Assembly (NCBI RefSeq): GCF_001742745.1 | Contig: NZ_MJAK01000004.1 | Coordinates: forward strand, 1 to 64,000 | From: Curtobacterium sp. ER1/6 | GTDB taxonomy: Bacteria > Actinomycetota > Actinomycetes > Actinomycetales > Microbacteriaceae | Length of the DNA: 64,000 nt | Direction of reading: 5' to 3' | Shown here: piece after piece, positions 23,535 to 32,137 of the stretch | Layout: each line of letters opens with the position of its first letter | Position numbering within the stretch: the stretch's first letter is position 1 | Notes under the pieces: model-generated | The model's input: only the letters and a program-made list of their open reading frames with translations | Databases searched by the model: none | Told to the model about the DNA's origin: nothing | Position numbers and translations under genes: made by a program

Positions 23535-25244
23535 ATGAACAAGTACGTCTCGAGAGGGCTGTGGTTCACCCTCTTCGTCGGAGGCCTGACGCTCGGAGGG
23601 ACAGCGGCCGCGAACGCCGCGACCACCTCCGGTGCGGACGGCATCCTGTCCGGCACCCAGGTGGCTCCGGCCGTCAGCGTGCCGGTGTCCGTCACCGGGA
23701 ACGCCCTCGGGGTCCTCGGTGACGCCGTGTCCGGGACCGCTGCTCCGGCGGCTGCCCCTGCTCCTGCCCCTGCCCCGGCCGCATCCGCCGCACCGGTGAC
23801 GTCCGGTGCGGGCGGCGTCGCCTCGGGGACGCAGGTCGCGCCCGTCGTGACCGCTCCCGTCCAGGCGACGGGCAACGCGGTCGCCGTGGCCGGCGACGCC
23901 GCGGCGACAGCTCCGGCCGCTGCTCCTGCTGCTCCGGCTGCAGCCCCCGCTCCTGCTCCTGCTCCTACGACTTCCGGCACGGACGCCGTCGCCTCCGGGA
24001 CGCAGGTGGTCGGTGCCGTGACCGCTCCGGTGACGGCCACGGGCAACGCGGTCGCCGTCGCAGGTGACGCCGACGCCACGTCGACGCCGCCCGCGACCGA
24101 CGCCGGTGCGGGGTCCTCGGCCCCGTCGGCCGGTGGCACGACGTCGGGTTCGGACGGTGTGGGCTCCGGCACGCAGGTGGCCCCGGTCATCAGCGTCCCG
24201 GTGACGATCGGTGGCAACGGCATCGGGCTGCTCGGTGACGGCACGGCGACGGATACGGCGCCGACGTCCGGTGCGGGGTCCTCGGCCCCGTCGGCCGGTG
24301 GCACGACGTCGGGTTCGGACGGTGTGGGCTCCGGCACGCAGGTGACCCCGGTCGTCAGCGTCCCGATCTCGGTCGGCGGCAACGGCATCGGCGTCGTCGG
24401 CGACGGCACGGCGACGGGTACGGCGCCGACCGCCGGTGCGGGGTCCTCGGCCCCGTCGGCCGGTGGCACGACGTCCGGTTCGGACGGTGTGGGTTCCGGC
24501 ACGCAGGTGACCCCGGTCGTCAGCGTCCCGATCTCGGTCGGCGGCAACGGCATCGGCGTCGTCGGCGACGGCACGGCGACGGGTGCGGCGCCGACCGCCG
24601 GTGCGGGGTCCTCGGCCCCGTCGGCCGGTGGCACGACGTCCGGTTCGGACGGTGTGGGTTCCGGCACGCAGGTGACCCCGGTCATCAGCGTCCCGATCTC
24701 GGTCGGCGGCAACGGCATCGGCGTCGTCGGTGACGGCACGAGCACCACGAACCCGGGCACGGGCACGAACCCGGGCACGGACCCCGGCACGGACCCCGGG
24801 ACCGGCACGGACCCCGGGGCCGGCACGGACCCGGGCACCGGCACTGACCCCGGGACCGGCACGGACCCCGGCACGGGCACGGGCACGGACCCCGGGACCG
24901 GCACGGACCCCGGTACGGGCACGGACCCCACCACCACGACGCCCGGTGACGCCACCGTCGGCGGCGACACCCCCACGCCGGCGACCACGGCACCCGTGGT
25001 GAGCTCCGGCGGTGCAGCGACCACCGGCGCAGCGGCGACCACCGGCGTCACCGGCACCGGCGCGGCCGTGGCGACCAGTGCCTCCCGGACGGCCGCGGTG
25101 GACACGGCCGCCGTCGCCACCTCGGGGACGCCGTCGGCACTCGCGTACACCGGCACGGGATCGCCCGCGGTCCCCGCGGCCGCGGCGCTCCTGCTGCTGC
25201 TCCTCGGGGCGGCCGCACTGGTCCTCCGCCGGCGCACCGTCTGA
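23535..25244 (+). CDS. Seven-repeat chaplin-like LAXTG surface protein
   Basis: 569 aa. A signal peptide ends near residue 28 (AAANA-ATTSG). Seven repeats follow, each built on SGTQVxPxxSVPVxVxGNxxGVxGD, which matches the chaplin pattern (SGN-V-P-PV-GN-V-G) but lacks cysteines. Repeats 4-7 are nearly identical 55-residue units. A Pro-Gly-Thr-Asp dipeptide region (about 400-460) then spans the wall, and the C-terminus has LAYTG, a hydrophobic helix and RRRTV, an LAXTG sorting signal as used by class E sortases on long chaplins. GAGGA precedes ATG 23535. Likely a wall-anchored, self-assembling surface protein; no sortase gene is in the window. Confidence 0.72.
   Translation: MNKYVSRGLWFTLFVGGLTLGGTAAANAATTSGADGILSGTQVAPAVSVPVSVTGNALGVLGDAVSGTAAPAAAPAPAPAPAASAAPVTSGAGGVASGTQVAPVVTAPVQATGNAVAVAGDAAATAPAAAPAAPAAAPAPAPAPTTSGTDAVASGTQVVGAVTAPVTATGNAVAVAGDADATSTPPATDAGAGSSAPSAGGTTSGSDGVGSGTQVAPVISVPVTIGGNGIGLLGDGTATDTAPTSGAGSSAPSAGGTTSGSDGVGSGTQVTPVVSVPISVGGNGIGVVGDGTATGTAPTAGAGSSAPSAGGTTSGSDGVGSGTQVTPVVSVPISVGGNGIGVVGDGTATGAAPTAGAGSSAPSAGGTTSGSDGVGSGTQVTPVISVPISVGGNGIGVVGDGTSTTNPGTGTNPGTDPGTDPGTGTDPGAGTDPGTGTDPGTGTDPGTGTGTDPGTGTDPGTGTDPTTTTPGDATVGGDTPTPATTAPVVSSGGAATTGAAATTGVTGTGAAVATSASRTAAVDTAAVATSGTPSALAYTGTGSPAVPAAAALLLLLLGAAALVLRRRTV
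24135..24740 (+). repeat. 165-bp in-frame tandem repeats of the chaplin-like gene
   Basis: Units starting at 24135, 24300, 24465 and 24630 have an exact 165-bp period (55 codons) and are nearly identical at the DNA level, while the three upstream repeats (from about 23625) have diverged. Recent expansion by unequal recombination is likely, and copy number may vary between strains. Confidence 0.85.
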
Positions 25245-25417
25245 CGGCCTGACCGGTCGGAGGGGCACCGTCCGCGGTGCCCCTCCGACCCGTGCGCGCG
25301 CCAGCGTTCTGCTTGAGGACCCGCTGGGCCCTGCCTGGGAGCACTCGGTGTCCAACCTGTGCGCAGTGGAAGCGCTTCCGAGGCTCTCCGGCAGTGGTGC
25401 AGCGCCACGATGAGAGC

Positions 25418-26746
25418 GTGCTCCACGAACTCCTGCGCATCCCGATCACCGGCCCCCGGCTGCTCGTCCCCGTGTACGTCCTTGCCGCGGTCCTCGCCCT
25501 CTGGGTCCTCGTCGGCCCGACCCGCGAGCGGCACCGGGGTCGACGCGCGGCGTTCCGGGTCGGCGGTGCCGCCGTCGGTGCGGCCCTCGGTCTCGTCACG
25601 GTCTGGTGGACGGGTGACGTGCAGGACGACTTCGGTGTGGCCTTCACCCCGATCACGCGCATGTGGGTGGCGTTCGCCTTCGCCGGCGTCGCCCTCCTGC
25701 TCGTCGTCGCGGTCCAGGGCCGGTGGCTGGCACGGGTGCTCGCGGTCGGCGCGGCCGCAGCGCTGCTGCTCTCCGCCGGTCTCGGGGTCAACGTCGACTT
25801 CGGCTTCTACAAGGACGTCGAGCAGGCCGTCGCCACGAACCCGTACCGGTCGGCCACGATCCCGGTGTCCACGCACGACACCGCAGGCCAGCCGGTGGAT
25901 CCGGCTGACTGGCACGCGCCGGCCGACATGCCGCGAGCGGGCGAGACCCTCAGCGTCAAGATCCCGGGCACCGTGTCGCACTTCCGGGCGCGGAAGGCCG
26001 TCGTCTGGCTGCCCCCGGCCGCCCGGGTCGCGCACCCTCCGGAGCTGCCCGTCCTGATCGCCCTGTCCGGGCAGCCCGGGCAGCCGGCGGACCTGTTCCA
26101 GTCAGGCGACCTCGGTTCCTTCCTCGACCGCTACGCCGCCGCCCACCACGGCCTCGGGCCGATCGTGGTGTCGCCGGACCAGCTCGCCGCCCCGAACCGG
26201 AACCCGATGTGCGTCGACTCCCGGCGCCTCGGGCGCAGCGCCACCTACGTGATGACGGACACGGTGCGCTGGATCGAGCACCACCTCCCCGTGGAGAGCG
26301 GCCCGGACGCCTGGGGCATCCTCGGGTTCTCGCAGGGGGCGACCTGCGCGATGCAGTTCTCGACCGCGCACCCCGACGTGTTCGGCAGCGCCCTGGCCAT
26401 CTCGAGCGAGCTCGCCCCGATCACGGGCAACGCGCAGCTGAGCACCCAGCTGGCCTTCGGCGGCTCGTCGGCCGCGTACCGGGCGGCGGCCCCCGTCGCG
26501 ATCATGGCGGCGCACGCGCCGTACCACGACCACCTCACCGTGTTCGGCTACGGTCAGGACGACGCCCCGTACCGGGTGTCGACCGAGACGCTCCGCGCCG
26601 CCGCGGAGCGCGCCGGCCAGCAGACGCAGCTCATCGTCTCGCCGGGCTCGGCGCACGACTGGAACACCGTGCGGTACGTGCTCGCGAACGGGCTGCCCGC
26701 CGTGCTCGCACACCTCGGTCTGCCGCAGCAGGAGGGGGCACTGTGA
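25418..26746 (+). CDS. Membrane-anchored alpha/beta-hydrolase (esterase)
   Basis: 442 aa from GTG 25418; in-frame GTGs at 25394 and 25397 are possible. Four hydrophobic helices (about residues 11-125) precede an extracytoplasmic esterase domain of the EsteraseD/mycolyltransferase-like fold. The nucleophile elbow is GILGFSQGATCAMQ, with PGSAHDWNTVRYVL as the likely catalytic-His region. The gene overlaps the MprF-like gene by four bases (GTGA), so the two act in one pathway. I infer modification or turnover of a lipid- or wall-linked ester. This architecture is common in high-GC actinobacteria, but its substrate is unknown to me. Confidence 0.72.
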   Translation: MLHELLRIPITGPRLLVPVYVLAAVLALWVLVGPTRERHRGRRAAFRVGGAAVGAALGLVTVWWTGDVQDDFGVAFTPITRMWVAFAFAGVALLLVVAVQGRWLARVLAVGAAAALLLSAGLGVNVDFGFYKDVEQAVATNPYRSATIPVSTHDTAGQPVDPADWHAPADMPRAGETLSVKIPGTVSHFRARKAVVWLPPAARVAHPPELPVLIALSGQPGQPADLFQSGDLGSFLDRYAAAHHGLGPIVVSPDQLAAPNRNPMCVDSRRLGRSATYVMTDTVRWIEHHLPVESGPDAWGILGFSQGATCAMQFSTAHPDVFGSALAISSELAPITGNAQLSTQLAFGGSSAAYRAAAPVAIMAAHAPYHDHLTVFGYGQDDAPYRVSTETLRAAAERAGQQTQLIVSPGSAHDWNTVRYVLANGLPAVLAHLGLPQQEGAL

Positions 26747-29187
26747 GCACGGACGCACCGACTCCGACGAGGACCTGGACCCGCGCCCTGCGCGCCGTCC
26801 GCGGGTACCCGGTCACGGCGGTGGTCGCGGTCCTCGTGCTCGTGACCTCGATCGCCGGCCTCGTCATCCGCGTCGTCGGACGCACCGGGTCCGTCGACGC
26901 CGTCCACTTCGGACCGTTCCGGGTCTTCGCCGTGACGACCGGGGCGCTCGCCCTGGTCCTCACGCTCGCGGGCGTCGTCGCGTTCGTCGGCGCCGCCGAG
27001 CGGCTGACGGGGAGCCGCCGGACCGTCCTGGCCTTCGTCGCCACGACGGTCGTCGGGACGGGTCTGGCGGCGCTGACGGCCCTGTTCGACCGGGACGGCC
27101 ACCACGTCGGTGCGCTCCTCGTCGGCCGCGCGACCAGCTTCGACCCGTGGACGGCGATCCTCGGGACGATCGTCACGGCGAGCGCCTTCGCGGGACCGCT
27201 CTGGCGCCGTCGCATCCGGGTCAACGCCGTGGCGGTCGTCGCCGCGCTCCTGCTCTACGCGGGACACGTGGCGGACCTCTCCGCCGCGCTCGCGGTGGCC
27301 GCCGGGTGGATCCTCGGCGACCTCCTCCGCCGGGGGCCGGCACGGCTCGGGTGGACGCGCAGTTCGCACCGCGAGACCCGGGTGCTGCTCGGCACCGTCG
27401 TCCTCGTGTCGGCGGTCGGTCCCGTCATCGCGCTCCTCTCCCGCGCCCGCGTCGGCCTGCTCGCACCGCTCGCCGCGGTCGTCGGCACGGGGCCGGTGAC
27501 GCCGGTGCGCGGCTGCTCGGAGAACGGGGTGACGGGGGAGTGCCTGCGCGGTCTGCTGGCCTACCGCGCCACCGACCCGTGGACGCTCGTGCTCGCCGTC
27601 GCGCCGCTCCTCGTGCTCGTCGTCGCCGGGCTCGGACTGTTCCGCGGGAGCCGCTTCGCGGTGTGGCTCGCGGTCGTCGTCGACACCGTGCTGGCGGTCG
27701 CCGCCGCCGTGACCTACAGCGTCCTGCCGTCGCGGATGGCCGAGCTGCACGGCACGGAGAACCGCTTCGTCGTCTCGGTCTCGGTGGTCGCGTCCGTCGT
27801 CGTCCCGCTCGCCACCGCGCTCGTCCTCGTGCTGCTCCGCCGGTCCTTCACCGTCCTGCCGGCGCGGCGCCGCGTGGTGACCTTCCTGGTCGTGGTGGTC
27901 GCCGCGCTCGTGATCGTCACGACCGTCGTGCTCGTCACGACGGCCTCGTCGCCGCGCGCGGTCGCCGACCCCCTGCGGCTCGTGGTCGCCGCCCTCGGGC
28001 CGCTCTCCCCGGTCGTGACCTGGGACCGACTGCCCGCGCTCGACCCCGCCCTCCGGTTCGTGCTCGGCGCCGCCGGCCCGGTGCTCTGGCTGGTCGTCGC
28101 CGCCGCGGCGGTCCGGCCCACCGGTGCGGTCGACGCCGACGCCGACGCCGACGGCCTGCACGAGAGCCGACTCCGCGCGCGGACGCTGCTCGAGGCGGCG
28201 GGCGGGGACACCTTCGGCTGGATGACGACGTGGCAGGGCAACGCCTACTGGTTCTCCGACGACGGTCGCGCCGGTGTCGCGTTCCGGCGGAACGGACGCG
28301 TCGCGGTGACCGTCGGCGGGCCGTTCGGGTGGCCGGACGCGCGCGACGCGGCCATGACGGCGTTCGCCCGGTGGTGCGACGACCACGGCTGGACGGCGGT
28401 CTTCTACGGCATCGGTGCCGAGTCCGCGGCCACCCTCACCGCGCAGGGCTGGGGCACGCTGCCGGTCGCGGAGGACGCCGACCTGGACCCCCGCACCTGG
28501 ACGACGACCGGCAAGAAGAAGCAGGACGTCCGCACCGCGGTGAACAAGGCCGGGCGCGAGGGCACCACCGCCCTCTGGTCGTCGTGGCAGGACCTGCCCG
28601 TGTCGACGGTCCGGCAGATCGAGGCGATCTCCGAGGAGTGGGTGTCGGAGCGCGAGCTGCCCGAGATGGGCTTCACGCTCGGCGGCGTCGACGAGATGCG
28701 GGACCCGGCGGTGCGGACGCTCGTGGCGCTCGACCCCGAGGGCACCGTGCTCGCGGTGACCAGCTGGCTGCCGAGCCACCGGGCCGGCCGGGTCGTCGGC
28801 TGGACGCTCGACGTGATGCGCCGGACGAACGCGGCACCGAACGGCGTCATGGAGTTCCTCGTCGCGAGCGCGGCGGACCGGATGCGCGAGGACGGGGTGG
28901 AACGCCTCAGCCTGTCCGCCGCGCCGCTCGCGCAGTCGGCCGAGGGCGCGCCGACCGCCGACGGCGTGCAGGACCTGCTCGACCTGGTGGGCGGCGTCCT
29001 CGAGCCGGTCTACGGCTTCCGGTCGCTGCTCCGGTTCAAGGCGAAGTTCGGCCCGGACCTGCACCCCCTCGTGCTGGCGTACCCGGACCCGGTGGCGCTG
29101 CCCGCGATCGGCGTCGCGGTGGTGCGGGCGTACCTGCCGGACCTGTCGCTGCGGCAGGCCGTCGCGCTGGTGCGCGGGCGGGGTTGA
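26743..29187 (+). CDS. MprF-like membrane protein with DUF2156 domain
   Basis: 814 aa. About 12 hydrophobic segments fill residues 20-460. One region (GHVADLSAALAVAAGWILGDLL) is reminiscent of a rhomboid fold but lacks a GxSG catalytic serine. The C-terminal cytosolic part (about 475-800) matches the GNAT-like DUF2156/phosphatidylglycerol lysyltransferase domain (DTFGWMTTWQGNAYWFSDD, GKKKQDVRTAVNKAGREG, EEWVSERELPEMGF). MprF proteins transfer amino acids from tRNA to phosphatidylglycerol and flip the product. The N-terminal half is not a typical MprF flippase, so the acceptor may differ. Translationally coupled to the esterase. Confidence 0.78.
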   Translation: MSTDAPTPTRTWTRALRAVRGYPVTAVVAVLVLVTSIAGLVIRVVGRTGSVDAVHFGPFRVFAVTTGALALVLTLAGVVAFVGAAERLTGSRRTVLAFVATTVVGTGLAALTALFDRDGHHVGALLVGRATSFDPWTAILGTIVTASAFAGPLWRRRIRVNAVAVVAALLLYAGHVADLSAALAVAAGWILGDLLRRGPARLGWTRSSHRETRVLLGTVVLVSAVGPVIALLSRARVGLLAPLAAVVGTGPVTPVRGCSENGVTGECLRGLLAYRATDPWTLVLAVAPLLVLVVAGLGLFRGSRFAVWLAVVVDTVLAVAAAVTYSVLPSRMAELHGTENRFVVSVSVVASVVVPLATALVLVLLRRSFTVLPARRRVVTFLVVVVAALVIVTTVVLVTTASSPRAVADPLRLVVAALGPLSPVVTWDRLPALDPALRFVLGAAGPVLWLVVAAAAVRPTGAVDADADADGLHESRLRARTLLEAAGGDTFGWMTTWQGNAYWFSDDGRAGVAFRRNGRVAVTVGGPFGWPDARDAAMTAFARWCDDHGWTAVFYGIGAESAATLTAQGWGTLPVAEDADLDPRTWTTTGKKKQDVRTAVNKAGREGTTALWSSWQDLPVSTVRQIEAISEEWVSERELPEMGFTLGGVDEMRDPAVRTLVALDPEGTVLAVTSWLPSHRAGRVVGWTLDVMRRTNAAPNGVMEFLVASAADRMREDGVERLSLSAAPLAQSAEGAPTADGVQDLLDLVGGVLEPVYGFRSLLRFKAKFGPDLHPLVLAYPDPVALPAIGVAVVRAYLPDLSLRQAVALVRGRG

Positions 29188-29230
29188 GCCGGGCTGCGGT
29201 CGCGGGACGGCGTCCCGAGGCGGGAGCGAC

Positions 29231-29272
29231 GGACGGGAGGCGCGGGGCGGGCCCGCCCCGCGCCTCCCGTCC
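29231..29272. terminator. Dispersed palindromic element, copy 3
   Basis: GGACGGGAGGCGCGGGGCGG and its complement form a 42-bp palindrome 44 nt past the MprF-like stop and before the rib promoter, positioned to terminate the envelope operon. Confidence 0.7.
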
Positions 29273-29329
29273 GCCACGCGGCCCGTGTCACCCGACGCAA
29301 CGCCGCGGACGCGCCCCGGGGGTGTGGGG

Positions 29330-29335
29330 TATCAT
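29330..29335 (+). promoter_or_regulatory. -10 element of the rib operon
   Basis: TATCAT lies 12 nt before the likely riboswitch start, placing transcription start near 29342. A -35 is not obvious in the GC-rich sequence upstream. Confidence 0.5.
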
Positions 29336-29347
29336 TTCAGTCACGCA

Positions 29348-29479
29348 AGCGCTCCGGGGTCGGTGCAAGTCCGAACCGGTGGTGACAGTCCACGAGCTGA
29401 CGACGGGTTCCGACCCGACCGATGCTGACCCGGTGGGATCCCGGGACCGACGGTGAGAGTCCGGATGAGAGGTGGCGCT
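29348..29479 (+). ncRNA. FMN riboswitch (RFN element)
   Basis: The conserved RFN blocks appear in order: GGGGTCGGTGCAAGTCC near 29355, ACCGGTGGTGACAGTCCACGA near 29376, CGGTGGGATCCCGGGACCGA near 29431, and GAGAGTCCGGATGAGAGG near 29455. P1 is closed by AGCGC (29348-29352) and GCGCT (29475-29479). FMN binding should repress ribE-ribB-ribH. A following hairpin (29488-29505) and the ribosome site region would form the expression platform. Confidence 0.95.
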
Positions 29480-29487
29480 GGCGGGCA

Positions 29488-29505
29488 GGGACGATCCGTC
29501 GTCCC
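29488..29505 (+). promoter_or_regulatory. Expression-platform hairpin of the FMN riboswitch
   Basis: GGGACGA-TCCG-TCGTCCC lies between the aptamer and ribE, 57 nt before the start. No U-tract follows, so translational control or Rho-dependent attenuation is more likely than intrinsic termination. Confidence 0.45.
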
Positions 29506-29561
29506 CGTCCGCTGTTGCCGACGACCGTCGAGCGCCCCGGAGTCCCGTTGAGAGGACACCA

Positions 29562-30200
29562 GTGTTCACCGGCATCATCGAGGAACTCGGCACCGTCACC
29601 GCCGTCGAGCAGCGCGGCGACTCCGTCGCGCTCACCGTGCACGGTCCGAAGGTCGTCGCCGACGCCCGCCACGGCGACTCCATCGCCACGAGCGGGGTCT
29701 GCCTGACCGTGGTCGAGCAGACCGCCGACACCTTCACCGCCTTCGTCATGAAGCAGACGCTCGACATGAGCGCGCACGGCACGCTCGCGGTCGGGGACCG
29801 CCTGAACCTCGAGCGCGCCGCGTCCGTGGGCGACCGGCTCGGTGGGCACATCGTGCAGGGGCACGTCGACGGCACCGCGACCGTGCTCGACACCGCCGAC
29901 GGCGACGGGTGGCGCCGCGTGCGCTTCTCGTTGTCGCCGGACCTCAGCCCGCTCGTCGTCGACAAGGGCTCCGTGGCGATCGACGGCGTCTCGCTCACCG
30001 TCAGCGCCGTCTCGGACGAGGCCACCGCACCCGCCGACGCATGGTTCGAGGTCAGCCTGATCCCCGAGACGCTCGAGGCGACCACGCTCGGGTCGCGGGT
30101 GCCGGGGGACCGGGTGAACATCGAGACCGACGTCCTCGCCCGGCACGTCCGCCGCATGCTGCGGCTCGAGGCCGCGGCGCCCGTCCTGGAGGCACGGTGA
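29562..30200 (+). CDS. ribE: Riboflavin synthase, alpha subunit
   Basis: 212 aa. It converts two 6,7-dimethyl-8-ribityllumazine molecules into riboflavin and a pyrimidinedione. [12 protein letters not shown] is the hallmark N-terminus; two lumazine-binding repeats are visible, each with a GxSLTV-like strand ([10 protein letters not shown] and [11 protein letters not shown]) and an IVQGHVDG element. GAGAGGA before the GTG gives a ribosome site. It overlaps ribB by four bases (GTGA). Confidence 0.94.
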   Translation: MFTGIIEELGTVTAVEQRGDSVALTVHGPKVVADARHGDSIATSGVCLTVVEQTADTFTAFVMKQTLDMSAHGTLAVGDRLNLERAASVGDRLGGHIVQGHVDGTATVLDTADGDGWRRVRFSLSPDLSPLVVDKGSVAIDGVSLTVSAVSDEATAPADAWFEVSLIPETLEATTLGSRVPGDRVNIETDVLARHVRRMLRLEAAAPVLEAR

Positions 30201-30892
30201 CCGCCGTCGGGACCCCGTCCGTCGCGCAGACGGGCGGCCCGGTGCTGTCGAGCATCGACGACGCGGTCGCCGCCATCGCCGCGGGGCGCCCGGTCATCGT
30301 CGCCGACGACGAGCACCGCGAGAACGAGGGCGACGTGATCCTCGCCGCCGAGCTCGCGAGCCCCGAGTGGGTCGCGTGGACGGTCGCACACTCGTCCGGG
30401 TTCATCTGCGCCCCGGTGAGCGCCGAGATCGCCGACGCCCTCGACCTGCCGCCGATGGTGGCCCACAACGAGGACGTCCGCGGCACGGCGTACACGGTGA
30501 CCGTCGACGCAGCGGTCGGCGTGACGACCGGCATCAGCGCGCACGACCGGGCACGGACGCTCCGCGTGCTCGCGGACCCCTCGTCGGTCCGCGACGACCT
30601 GCACCGCCCCGGGCACGTCGTGCCGCTGCGGGCCCGGCCCGGCGGCGTCCGTGAACGCGCCGGGCACACCGAGGCCGCGATCGAGCTCGTCACCGCAGCC
30701 GGGCTCCGGCCCGCGGCGGCGATCTGCGAGATCGTCGGCGAGGACGGCGAGATGATGCGTCTGCCGGGCCTCGTCGCACTCGGGGCACGCGAGGGCGTGC
30801 CCGTCATCACCATCGCCGCACTCGTCGACTGGCTCGACGCGGCCGACCGGGCAGCGGCGTCGTCCGCGCCCCAGGAGGGAACCACAGCATGA
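30197..30892 (+). CDS. ribB: 3,4-dihydroxy-2-butanone-4-phosphate synthase (stand-alone RibB)
   Basis: 231 aa. Makes the four-carbon precursor of lumazine from ribulose 5-phosphate. [20 protein letters not shown] holds the metal and substrate acids, [28 protein letters not shown] the Arg/His/Thr site, and [14 protein letters not shown] the C-terminal Glu. Many actinobacteria have a RibBA fusion; here only the DHBP domain is present and no GTP cyclohydrolase II follows, so that step must be encoded elsewhere. ATGA overlap with ribH. Confidence 0.93.
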   Translation: MTAVGTPSVAQTGGPVLSSIDDAVAAIAAGRPVIVADDEHRENEGDVILAAELASPEWVAWTVAHSSGFICAPVSAEIADALDLPPMVAHNEDVRGTAYTVTVDAAVGVTTGISAHDRARTLRVLADPSSVRDDLHRPGHVVPLRARPGGVRERAGHTEAAIELVTAAGLRPAAAICEIVGEDGEMMRLPGLVALGAREGVPVITIAALVDWLDAADRAAASSAPQEGTTA

Positions 30893-31368
30893 GCGGAGCA
30901 GGAGCAGCGGAGCGCGACCACGTCGACGGCTCGGGCATCCGGGTCGCGATCGTCGCCGGACAGTGGCACGAGACGATCGCCGGGGGCCTCCTCGCCGGTG
31001 CGCAGCGCGAGGTCGAGCGTCTCGGGGCGACGGCGCAGGTCGTCCCCGTGCCGGGCAGCTTCGAGCTGCCGGTCGTCGCGAAGACCGCGCTCGAGGCCGG
31101 GTTCGACGCGGTGGTCGCCCTCGGTGTGATCATCCGCGGCGGGACGCCCCACTTCGACTACGTCTCGAGCGCGGCGACGAGCGGCCTGACCACGGTCGCC
31201 CTCGAGAGCGGCAAGCCGGTCGGCTTCGGTGTGCTCACCCTCGACGACGAGCAGCAGGGCCTCGACCGTGCGGGGCTCCCCGGGTCGAAGGAGGACAAGG
31301 GCGCCGAGGCCGCGCACGCGGCGATCGCGACCGCGGTCGTGCTGCGGAGCCTGCGCCAGCTCGCCTGA
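30889..31368 (+). CDS. ribH: 6,7-dimethyl-8-ribityllumazine synthase
   Basis: 159 aa. Condenses 5-amino-6-ribitylaminouracil with dihydroxybutanone phosphate. [58 protein letters not shown] and [20 protein letters not shown] cover the substrate-binding loops and catalytic His. ATG start overlaps the ribB stop. Last gene of the operon; a strong hairpin follows. Confidence 0.95.
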   Translation: MSGAGAAERDHVDGSGIRVAIVAGQWHETIAGGLLAGAQREVERLGATAQVVPVPGSFELPVVAKTALEAGFDAVVALGVIIRGGTPHFDYVSSAATSGLTTVALESGKPVGFGVLTLDDEQQGLDRAGLPGSKEDKGAEAAHAAIATAVVLRSLRQLA

Positions 31369-31378
31369 CCCACGACGG

Positions 31379-31414
31379 AGCGCCCCGCACCACGGACCCG
31401 TGGTGCGGGGCGCT
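31379..31414 (+). terminator. rib operon terminator
   Basis: Perfect 16-bp arms (AGCGCCCCGCACCACG and its complement) with a GACC loop lie 10 nt past the ribH stop, followed by TCGTCGT. Strong intrinsic-type hairpin with a weak T-tract. Confidence 0.75.
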
Positions 31415-31424
31415 TCGTCGTCCA

Positions 31425-31453
31425 TGGACACCGACAGCGCGCCGGTGTAGTTT
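31425..31453 (+). promoter_or_regulatory. TetR-gene promoter (leaderless)
   Basis: TGGACA (31425-31430), a 17-bp spacer and TAGTTT (31448-31453) are followed after 6 nt by ATG 31460, the geometry of a leaderless transcript. TTGAA-N5-TTGAA direct repeats (31454-31468) overlap the start and could be an operator. Confidence 0.6.
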
Positions 31454-31459
31454 TTGAAC

Positions 31460-32137
31460 ATGTTTGAAAAGCAGGGGGAGGCGGTCACCAAGCGTGACCG
31501 CACGCGCGGGCGCATCCGCGAGGTGGCGTTGCGGTCGTTCCGCGAGCAGGGCTATGACGGCACGACGATGCGGGGCATCGCGGCCGAGGCCGGGCTCTCG
31601 GTCGGGAACGCGTACTACCACTTCCCGACGAAGGACCACCTCGTCCAGGAGCTCTACGTCGAGGTGCAGCACGAGCACGTCGCCCTCGCGGTGCCCGCGC
31701 TCGATGGGGTCGAGGACCTGACGGACCGCGTGGGGATCGTCGTCCGCACGGGGCTGCAGAACCTGTCGTCCTGGCACGCGATCGCGCCGCAGTTCCTCAC
31801 GACCGCGATCGCGCCAGGGTCGCCGAACAACCCGTTCTCGGCCGAGTCGGCCCCGGCGCGGGACGTCGTCCTCGGGCTCTTCGAACGGGCTGTCACGCAG
31901 TCACGGAACCGGGTGCCCGAGGAGCTGCAGGCCGACCTGCCGCGGGCACTGTGGACGGCGTACCTGCTCGTCACGCTCTTCTGGGTGTACGACGGCTCGC
32001 CGGGGCAACGTCGCACCGACCGCCTGGTGGACGCGGCACTGGGGATCCTGCGCTTCGCGCTGCCGATGCTGCGCGTCCGGCCGTTCCGGCGTTCGGTGAC
32101 CCGCATCGTCGGGATCGTCGCGGGGCGGGACGCATGA
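31460..32137 (+). CDS. TetR-family regulator
   Basis: 225 aa. The HTH is in 'TRGRIREVALRSFREQGYDGTTMRGIAAEAGLSVGNAYYHFPTKDHLVQ' (about residues 17-62). The C-terminal domain is all-alpha and ends in a hydrophobic/basic segment (LRFALPMLRVRPFRRS), somewhat unusual for a soluble regulator. ATG 31460 is chosen from the promoter position; a TTG two codons earlier is less likely. It overlaps the downstream membrane gene (ATGA), which is the probable target. Confidence 0.85.
   Translation: MFEKQGEAVTKRDRTRGRIREVALRSFREQGYDGTTMRGIAAEAGLSVGNAYYHFPTKDHLVQELYVEVQHEHVALAVPALDGVEDLTDRVGIVVRTGLQNLSSWHAIAPQFLTTAIAPGSPNNPFSAESAPARDVVLGLFERAVTQSRNRVPEELQADLPRALWTAYLLVTLFWVYDGSPGQRRTDRLVDAALGILRFALPMLRVRPFRRSVTRIVGIVAGRDA

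Noticed and set aside
24135-24740. Regular 165-bp repeats considered as a CRISPR or satellite array
   Set aside because: The period is a multiple of three, repeats are in frame and contiguous without unique spacers, and they encode a coherent protein repeat.
21945-25355. Minus-strand open frame of about 1100 codons opposite the secreted proteins
   Set aside because: Its composition is a mirror of the repeats on the plus strand; the plus-strand genes have signal peptides, ribosome sites and sorting signals.
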